Assembly (NCBI GenBank): GCA_041485165.1
Contig: JBGPJC010000075.1
Span: 1-20,040 of the forward strand
Source of the DNA: JAAFGT01 sp041485165
GTDB lineage: Bacteria > Acidobacteriota > Terriglobia > Acidiferrales > UBA7541
Length of the DNA: 20,040 nucleotides
Reading direction: 5' to 3'
The translations under genes and the position numbers were made by a program. The stretch's first letter is position 1. Each line of letters opens with the position of its first letter. Below the pieces are notes generated by a model, which was given only the letters and a program-made list of their open reading frames with translations, searched no databases and had not been told where the DNA came from. Shown here piece by piece: positions 15,144 to 20,040 of the stretch.

Positions 15144-15695
15144 TTACAGCGCCTGCGCCTGAATGGTCAGGACGCCGGTGTAGGTGCCCGAGGGCAAGTT
15201 GGCACCAGTGGTGTCAATCTCCAGTGCGACGCTGTCCACGTGGATGGAGTTGCGGTTGGCGTTGGTGATGGCCAGTGCGTTCACGACCTTGATTGCCGTC
15301 GCGCCGGAGAACGGGCTGGCGCCAGTGAAGGTTCCAAAGGCACCGCCGTTGACGCTGCCGGAAACGCGCGCGCTGGGGATGTTGTCGCCGGCGCCGTCCG
15401 TCAGGGCCGCAGGGGCGCTGCCGAAGAACGCATAGACGCTGACCGACGTCCGCGTGGGGCTAAGCACCCAGGTGGTGGTCACCAAGACCGGAGCGCTGCC
15501 GGCGGCGACGCCGCTGGCGGGCAAGACGAAGTTGACCGTGCCGGGCGCAGCCTGCACGCTCAGCGATTCCGCGAGGATGGCGTTCAGGTTCACCGTCGCG
15601 GTGTTCGAGTTCAACTGCGCAAAAGAGGCTGGGGCCACGGCCAACACGAGCGCCGCGACGGCCAGGCCTATCCAAGCCTGCTTCATGAGTTTCAT
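15144..15695 (-). CDS. major pilin-like secreted subunit
   Basis: This 183-residue precursor has a clear signal peptide (MKLMKQAWIGLAVAALVLAVAPASFA, cut before Gln27). The mature chain is Ser/Thr/Val/Gly/Ala-rich with short alternating strands and no Cys, as in pilus subunits or spore-coat-U/DUF4402-type beta-sandwich proteins: TATVNLNAILAESLSV at the start and SGTYTGVLTIQAQAL at the end. The last strand ends in Ala-Leu, as in the fourth gene of the operon. AGGAG stands 4-5 nt before the ATG, and the gene is first in its operon, separated from the chaperone gene by a stable hairpin, all of which fits an abundant structural subunit. Assembly into a fibre by donor-strand exchange is inferred from context. 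Whether it is a pilus, a thin fibre or a coat cannot be decided from sequence. Confidence 0.82.
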   Translation of the reverse strand: MKLMKQAWIGLAVAALVLAVAPASFAQLNSNTATVNLNAILAESLSVQAAPGTVNFVLPASGVAAGSAPVLVTTTWVLSPTRTSVSVYAFFGSAPAALTDGAGDNIPSARVSGSVNGGAFGTFTGASPFSGATAIKVVNALAITNANRNSIHVDSVALEIDTTGANLPSGTYTGVLTIQAQAL

Positions 15696-15800
15696 CTCTC
15701 CTCCAACTTGATTTTAATGGGAGAGGGTTGCCCCCCTCTTTTCCGAACCGCGCGCCTGTTTCTTTGCGAATCCCAAGACGGCTCGCGCTCGCAGGTGGAG

Positions 15801-15830
15801 TTATAGGGGATGAGAATGCTGTGCCTTAAT
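15801..15830 (-). promoter_or_regulatory. candidate promoter of surface-fibre operon
   Basis: On the minus strand TATAAC, about 110 nt before the pilin ATG, is a five-of-six -10 match; a weak TTAAGG lies 18 nt further upstream. Just upstream again, CTTTGG (15835-15840) and CCAAAG (15852-15857) form a 6-bp inverted repeat with an 11-nt spacer that could be an operator. No other good promoter is seen in the 335 nt between 15695 and 16031. The rest of that gap holds only the inverted repeat behind fmdB. Confidence 0.35.
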
Positions 15831-15963
15831 GGGACTTTGGTACTAGTTGTTCCAAAGCGGTAATAGAGATTAGGGATATCTCATTTTCGGGCCTATTTCG
15901 CGGTATTTGCAGCGCTCACAACAGCCCTATGGAGATCGGTAGATCGGGGTAAGGGAGGGCCGC

Positions 15964-16023
15964 TGCCTTCAATTCGAGTGCTAGTTCGCCGGCCCCGGGG
16001 CGGACCCCCGCCAAATGAAGGCA
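15964..16023. repeat. nested inverted repeat behind fmdB-like gene
   Basis: TGCCTTCA (15964-15971) and TGAAGGCA (16016-16023) form an 8-bp outer stem, which encloses a GC-rich inner hairpin (GGCGG 15999-16003, CCGCC 16008-16012). It starts 7 nt after the stop of the fmdB-like gene and could end or protect its transcript; no U-tract follows, so rho-independent termination is not shown. Confidence 0.5.
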
Positions 16024-16030
16024 ATAACTC

Positions 16031-16279
16031 TTAGTGGCAGCCGCAGGAAGAAGGAGTGCAACCGCAGCCGCCGGCGCCTGAATCGGCCGAAGAACCGGCA
16101 GAAGTTCCACCGTTGGAGGAAGAACCCTTGGGGCTGCTGAAGACCGAGAATTGGAGATTCTTGCGCTCGCTGCCGCACTTGGGACAGGCGATGCGGCCGA
16201 CATTCGCCGCTACCGTCGCGCCGACGATGCGCTCAAAGTGAGTCTGGCAATCCTCGCAGATGTATTCGTAGATCGGCAT
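16031..16279 (-). CDS. FmdB family zinc ribbon protein
   Basis: This 82-residue protein starts with the invariant FmdB/CxxC_CxxC_SSSS signature MPIYEYICEDC, followed by a two-knuckle zinc ribbon (Cys8, Cys11, Cys32, Cys35 in ACPKCGS). A Ser/Gly-rich linker then leads to a Cys-rich end, GGCGCTPSSCGCH, with four further Cys and a final His. The tail is probably a second metal site. FmdB-type proteins were named as putative regulators of formamidase operons, but their general role is unknown. ATG 16279 is chosen because the signature must be N-terminal and GGAG lies upstream; an in-frame extension to 16333 does not look like protein. It is downstream of the radical SAM gene but separated from it by a terminator, so it is probably its own unit. 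Confidence 0.93.
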   Translation of the reverse strand: MPIYEYICEDCQTHFERIVGATVAANVGRIACPKCGSERKNLQFSVFSSPKGSSSNGGTSAGSSADSGAGGCGCTPSSCGCH

Positions 16280-16401
16280 TTCGAGCTCTCCAATCTCCGT
16301 GTCCGGCGGCCCCTGCCGGGGAGCTATCTCCAATTTTACCTCAAAACCCGGGAATGAAAAATCGCCCTGCGTCCTGATATCCCGGCCCCGCAGGAGAAAA
16401 T

Positions 16402-16433
16402 AAAACTGCCCCCGGAAGGCCGGGGGCAGTTTT
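16402..16433 (-). terminator. intrinsic terminator of the radical SAM gene
   Basis: AAAACTGCCCCCGG (16402-16415) pairs perfectly with CCGGGGGCAGTTTT (16420-16433) around a 4-nt AAGG loop, a 14-bp stem. On the minus strand it is followed by ATTTTCT, giving a T-rich run. It lies 37 nt after the stop of the radical SAM gene, and separates that gene from the fmdB-like gene. It is symmetrical enough to work in both directions. Confidence 0.92.
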
Positions 16434-16469
16434 CAGAATACTGAATCCGCGGAGCCGCGCGGCGGGGTC

Positions 16470-18611
16470 TTAGTCGCCGGCGACCAACTCCCGCTCGGAG
16501 GGCTTCACACCTTCTGGCTTGCCGTTTCCATTGCCATTGCTGGGAGCGGGAGCGATGGCGCCAAGCGGGCCGCCGATCTTGACCAGCTCGGACTGAGGCT
16601 TCTTCAGCACCAGCTCCTCGTAAATCTCGCGCACGCGCTGGGCTTCCTGCCAAGCCTTCTTGCGGCGCAGGCGGTCTTCTTCGGCCGCCGTGGAGGGGAC
16701 GTTGTCGGCATCCTTGGGCTTTATGCGGGCGGCATCCTGGGCGTCAATCACCAGGTGGTGTTCGTAGCTGTTCAGGTCCACGCTCTTGCCGCGGGCGTAG
16801 ATTTCGTGCTTGCCGTGCTCCTTGTACCACTGCGCGACGGTCGCGTTCTTGTGCATGTTCTCGATGATCTTCCGCCAGCCGATGCCGGTGTTGTACGCGC
16901 AGAATGAGATTTCGCCCTGCTGCGTGGCGTAGGGGATGATGCACATCTCCGTGCGCCGGAAGTCGTAATTGAACAGGTCCTGGAACCACATGCCGGCGAT
17001 GAACATGAAGTTCCACGGGTCCTTGCGGCGCTTCATGGCGTCATCGAGCGAGCGGTCCGGCTCGACGCTGCCGTACTTCTTCTTGGCGTCCTTCGAAATG
17101 CCGAAGGACTTGTCGAACTTCTTGAACAGGTCGATCAGCGCAAAGCTCGGCGGCGCTTCGAAGGAGCGGTAGTTGCGCAGCAGGGCCAGGGCCATCATGA
17201 AGCCGGAAAATTTCTTGCCGCGGGCGGCGTCGGAAATGTGCTGGACGTCGCTGGTCAGCCGCGGGATGTTCAGGAAGCGCGGCACCGGCGCCCATTCCTT
17301 GTTCTCCTTGTTGATCATCAGCGCGGTGCCCACGCCGCAATTGGGGTGGCAGCCGCAATTGAGCTGGCCCCACTGGGCATCCTTTCCGTGCATTACATCG
17401 GCGAAATCGCTGAAGGCGCCCATCAGGGAAATGGGGAACCAGTCGCGCGTGGGCTCAATCTTGCCCACTTGCTGGCCGACGTCTTTGGCCAGATGGGAAA
17501 GGGTGTAGCGCTGCTTCAAGCGCCGCTCGGGGGTGATGTCCTCATCGCGGCCGGTGAAAGAGACCGGCTGGAAGGAAACAAATGAAATTTTCTTGGGGTT
17601 CTCCATCGCGAACTTGACGATGGGGCCGACCTGATCGTTGTTCACACTGTTGATGATGGTGGTGACCAGGACGATTTCGATCCCCGCTTCGTGCATGTTG
17701 TTGATGGCCCGCAGCTTCACGTCGAACAGGTTCCCTACCTGTCGGTGGCTGTTGGCGTCGTTGCCGATGCCGTCGAACTGCAGGTAGGCGTAGCGCATCC
17801 CGGCCTCGAATGCCTTCTTGCAGAACTCCTTGCTCTTGGCAAACTCGATCCCGTTGGTGGCCGCCTGCACGCTGTTGTAGCCCACTTTGCGCGCATAGCG
17901 CACGGCGTCCAGGAACATGGGGTGCATGGTCGGCTCGCCGCCGGAGAATTGCACGGACATCTGCCGCCGCGGCTTGATGGAAATGGCGTTGTCGAGGATT
18001 TCCTGGATGTCGTCCCAGCTCAGCTCGTGGACGTAGCCCACCTGGTTGGCGTCCATGAAGCAGGGATCGCACATCATGTTGCAGCGGTTGGTCAGGTCGA
18101 CGGTCAGCACGGAGCCGCGGCCGTGGCGAATGGTGCTGGAGCCGTGGTTGTGGAGCGTCTCGTCGTTATGCGCGGGGATGTCGCGCCCCGGGAAGTTGGA
18201 TTCAATCCAGGCCAGGAACTTCTCGTCAATGGCCATCATGTCTTCGTAGCGGCCGTGGACCGGGCACTCCTTGACCATCCACACCTGGCCGTCGCGCTGG
18301 ATAATCTGCGCCTTGATCTCGCCGACTTTCTCGTCCAGCAGGTCGTGCCAATCTTTCTTGCCGGAGATGATGTCGTTGCGCGCTTCCTTGACGCAATCCG
18401 GGCACAGCGAGTCGGTGCTGCGCGGCCAGCCCAGGGTCGGCTTGCTTTTCTCCCAAGACTTGAGCAGCGGCTTATCCGACCACTTCGGCGTGAACGACGG
18501 ATTGGGTTTGTACTGGTTGAAGAAGCGTATCGCGCGGAAGGCCACGTCGGCGGTCTTGCAAACCGCCGCGTCCATCACCTTCATAGCTTTGGCGCGGGCT
18601 TGTGTCGGCAT
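16470..18611 (-). CDS. radical SAM enzyme, Tes/membrane-spanning-lipid-synthase-like
   Basis: This 713-residue protein has the radical SAM motif CNMMCDPC (Cys177, 181, 184; CxxxCxxC) in VDLTNRCN, followed by FSGGEPT (222-228). Around it the architecture matches the MJ0619 (tetraether synthase, Tes) family: an N-terminal SLCPDC (Cys70, Cys73) with KECPVHG (Cys116), AATNGI, YLQFDGI (276-282), FQPVSFTGR (347-355), and a later Cys cluster GCHPNC (Cys421, Cys425, with Cys419). Tes couples isoprenoid tails in archaea; related bacterial enzymes are proposed to make membrane-spanning diabolic-type lipids in Acidobacteria. One difference: the extra Cys cluster expected just before the radical SAM motif (GCPxDCGLC in archaeal members) is absent, replaced by HNDETLHNHGSS. 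GGAAGGAG precedes the ATG at 18611. It is probably monocistronic. Substrate is inferred; the radical SAM fold is certain. Confidence 0.9.
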   Translation of the reverse strand: MPTQARAKAMKVMDAAVCKTADVAFRAIRFFNQYKPNPSFTPKWSDKPLLKSWEKSKPTLGWPRSTDSLCPDCVKEARNDIISGKKDWHDLLDEKVGEIKAQIIQRDGQVWMVKECPVHGRYEDMMAIDEKFLAWIESNFPGRDIPAHNDETLHNHGSSTIRHGRGSVLTVDLTNRCNMMCDPCFMDANQVGYVHELSWDDIQEILDNAISIKPRRQMSVQFSGGEPTMHPMFLDAVRYARKVGYNSVQAATNGIEFAKSKEFCKKAFEAGMRYAYLQFDGIGNDANSHRQVGNLFDVKLRAINNMHEAGIEIVLVTTIINSVNNDQVGPIVKFAMENPKKISFVSFQPVSFTGRDEDITPERRLKQRYTLSHLAKDVGQQVGKIEPTRDWFPISLMGAFSDFADVMHGKDAQWGQLNCGCHPNCGVGTALMINKENKEWAPVPRFLNIPRLTSDVQHISDAARGKKFSGFMMALALLRNYRSFEAPPSFALIDLFKKFDKSFGISKDAKKKYGSVEPDRSLDDAMKRRKDPWNFMFIAGMWFQDLFNYDFRRTEMCIIPYATQQGEISFCAYNTGIGWRKIIENMHKNATVAQWYKEHGKHEIYARGKSVDLNSYEHHLVIDAQDAARIKPKDADNVPSTAAEEDRLRRKKAWQEAQRVREIYEELVLKKPQSELVKIGGPLGAIAPAPSNGNGNGKPEGVKPSERELVAGD

Positions 18612-18780
18612 AATTCTTTGTTCTCCTTCCCTCGCAGAAATGGCGACTGTTCGGTGCGCGAACGGAAGCCCTCAGTGATGCACGTCAGAAAGCCAGGAAA
18701 CCGTCAAACAACACTTCGCCCCAAGTCCTGTATCGTCGGCAGCTTACGTGGGACCCGGGGGCGCGTCTAGGAGGATGCGG

Positions 18781-18828
18781 CGAACGGGACCGAATCGTGG
18801 TCGAACGGGGAAATGATGCAGCGAACGG
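18781..18828. repeat. three CGAACGG direct repeats with 20-21 bp period
   Basis: CGAACGG occurs at 18781-18787, 18802-18808 and 18822-18828, so successive copies are 21 and 20 bp apart, two helical turns. They lie in the 256-nt gap between the TPR protein gene and the start of the radical SAM gene, about 170-215 nt before the latter. Such spacing can mean a series of binding sites on one face of the DNA. The rest of the gap shows nothing I can name. Confidence 0.4.
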
Positions 18829-18867
18829 CGCGCCCCCAGACCCGCTGTGGGCTTGTCTGGACTGGTC

Positions 18868-20040
18868 TTAGTCGTTCAAGACTGGGTGCAGCACCCCGAT
18901 GGCGAAATGGGCCAGGGGCCGGGAACCCTCGTCAAGCTGCAGCCAGCGCACCACACAATGCTGGCTCAGGTAGCGATGTACCTGCGATTCGCCGATGCCC
19001 AGGTGTTCGGCCAAGCGGCTGCGCAGCGATGGCCCCGCCGGCGCTCCCCGGCTGCTGCGTTCGGTGCGACCCAGACGTGCCATTTCCACGCGCAGGGTGT
19101 CGCAGGCGGTCACGTAATAGTTGGTGGTCAAATCAGAGTCAGAAAGGATAAGCACGCCGGGCCCGGCAGGCGCGCGATCGGCTTCATCCAATACCTGAGG
19201 TGGGCAGGAAATCAGCCGGCGCAACTGCGTTTCCATCCGCGCGATTCTGGAGACCAGCGCCGGGTCACCGGAACGCGCTCGCAACGCCTCGGTCGCCGTA
19301 CCAAGCACGCCCACTTCGCTTTCTGCTGCCGGTGGCGGCATCGCATGAATTGGTGGCCGTGTCTCCGGCATCTGCGGGGGATGCTCGGCTGCCGGACGAA
19401 CGGGTGGTGGTGTAGGCGGTAAGGTTGTCGGAGCCCCACTGACGTGTTGTGCCCCGGTCGGAGACTTTCCGCGCCCGCGGCCTCCCCGCCGGCCGCGCCG
19501 GCGCCGGTTTCCGCCTCTCGCTGATCCGCCTGCCTCCGGAGTTTGCGCGCTAATCTCTCCTGCAGCGAGGGGTGCTCCCCGTTCCAAAGCCGGCTGGTCG
19601 GATTCTCCCTCCGGATGGTAGAAGAGTCTGGAGGGAAGCTCGCGCGGGGTTCCTCCCGAGGGTGCATTAGGCACCAAGGTTGGCCGGCCAGACGGCCGGG
19701 CCACCTCCCCAAGTGGTACATCGGCTTCGTGAGGGGCACTTGCGTCATCTGTGCCGGCCGCGCCGGGTGCGGAATCAGCCTGAACCGGGACCGCGGTACG
19801 CTCGGGCGGAGTCCCCCCGAGACGCACAATGGCCTCCTCGGCCTTTTTCTTCCAATCTTCTCGCCGGAAGCGCTCGAGCGCTTTGGTGTACCACTCGATG
19901 GCCTCGCCGTTGCGCTGGTCTTTTTCGTAAACCTTGGCCAACTCGAACGCCACCATGGCGTCACGCGTCTTTTCGTAAAGATCGAGGAGTTTTGCCGCCG
20001 CATCCGCACCCACGCGGGCTTTGCGGATGCGCGCTTGCAC
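18868..20040 (-). CDS. TPR protein with Arg/Gly-rich disordered region, 5' end missing
   Basis: The frame is open to the window edge, so this is the C-terminal 390 residues or slightly less. Residues 20-75 (LYEKTRDAMVAFELAKVYEK, GEAIEWYTKALERFRREDW) are a helical tetratricopeptide-type repeat. A long Pro/Ala/Gly-rich disordered region follows (about 80-245), with a dense basic RG-rich stretch at 175-192 (GGNRRRRGRRGGRGRGK). The last 130 residues form a folded domain with Arg-Met-Glu helices, LILSDSDLTTNYYVTACDTLRVEM, and a segment SLRSRLAEHLGIGESQVHRYLSQ (338-360) that has the length and pattern of a helix-turn-helix. The RG-rich part suggests RNA or nucleic-acid binding. I do not recognise the family, and the N-terminus and any signal peptide are outside the window. 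No clear terminator follows it. Confidence 0.8.
   Translation of the reverse strand: MQARIRKARVGADAAAKLLDLYEKTRDAMVAFELAKVYEKDQRNGEAIEWYTKALERFRREDWKKKAEEAIVRLGGTPPERTAVPVQADSAPGAAGTDDASAPHEADVPLGEVARPSGRPTLVPNAPSGGTPRELPSRLFYHPEGESDQPALERGAPLAAGEISAQTPEAGGSARGGNRRRRGRRGGRGRGKSPTGAQHVSGAPTTLPPTPPPVRPAAEHPPQMPETRPPIHAMPPPAAESEVGVLGTATEALRARSGDPALVSRIARMETQLRRLISCPPQVLDEADRAPAGPGVLILSDSDLTTNYYVTACDTLRVEMARLGRTERSSRGAPAGPSLRSRLAEHLGIGESQVHRYLSQHCVVRWLQLDEGSRPLAHFAIGVLHPVLND

Noticed and set aside
15721..15740. AGAGGG/CCCTCT hairpin in the leader of the pilin-like gene as a riboswitch
   Set aside because: Only six base pairs in a low-complexity stretch; no conserved riboswitch features around it.
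17691..18770. 359-codon open frame on the plus strand
   Set aside because: It is the complement of the radical SAM gene, which has certain motifs; the antisense product has no recognisable domain.
18836..18860. Inverted repeat CCAGAC/GTCTGG after the TPR protein gene as a terminator
   Set aside because: The stem is short and interrupted, and no T-run follows on the minus strand.

Overview
The window is GC-rich, densely coded bacterial DNA. It contains no rRNA, tRNA or CRISPR array that I could see. The gene content suggests a free-living soil-type bacterium, most likely an Acidobacteriota (Terriglobia-like) genome. The reasons are a tetraether/membrane-spanning-lipid-synthase-like radical SAM protein, a PPi-type phosphofructokinase, a CstA/YbdD pair, and palindromic intergenic repeats of the kind I associate with that group. 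The taxonomic call is inference and rests on no single marker.

Layout: (1) 1-2281, plus strand: the 3' part of a secreted-type FAD-linked oxidase and a saccharopine-dehydrogenase-like oxidoreductase. (2) 2282-2435: a pair of oppositely oriented 28-nt palindromic repeats between convergent genes. (3) 2436-3617, minus: phosphofructokinase with PPi-type residues. (4) 3759-7272, plus: a probable two-gene unit, YbiT-type ABC-F ATPase followed 10 nt later by a secreted M61 peptidase with a PDZ domain. (5) 7273-7536: a repeat-rich gap with a perfect 28-bp palindrome inside a 16-bp inverted repeat. (6) 7537-10518, minus: YjbQ, then the overlapping pair ybdD-like and cstA behind a good sigma70-type promoter. 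(7) 10771-11832: three small or conserved-unknown genes, including a DUF2461 gene that overlaps the next gene by four bases. (8) 11927-15695, minus: a compact four-gene surface-fibre operon. (9) 16031-18611, minus: an FmdB-type zinc ribbon, a strong terminator and a large radical SAM enzyme of the Tes/MSS type. (10) 18868-20040, minus: the C-terminal part of a TPR protein with an Arg/Gly-rich disordered segment.

The most interesting region is (8). In transcription order it encodes an abundant-looking pilin-like subunit, a PapD-like periplasmic chaperone, an outer-membrane beta-barrel with an immunoglobulin-like/carboxypeptidase-regulatory C-terminal module in the place of an usher, and a second smaller subunit whose N- and C-termini resemble the first. 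All four have signal peptides and all are predicted to be cut before a Gln. Gene order and a stable hairpin between subunit and chaperone resemble chaperone-usher pilus operons, but the usher-like protein does not look like a classical PapC. The operon may be a divergent, little-described chaperone-usher-type system.

The second point of interest is the radical SAM protein. It shares the architecture of the archaeal tetraether synthase family (N-terminal Cys motif, CxxxCxxC, later CxCxxxC), and its presence would fit a membrane-spanning or diabolic-acid lipid pathway. No other lipid gene is nearby.
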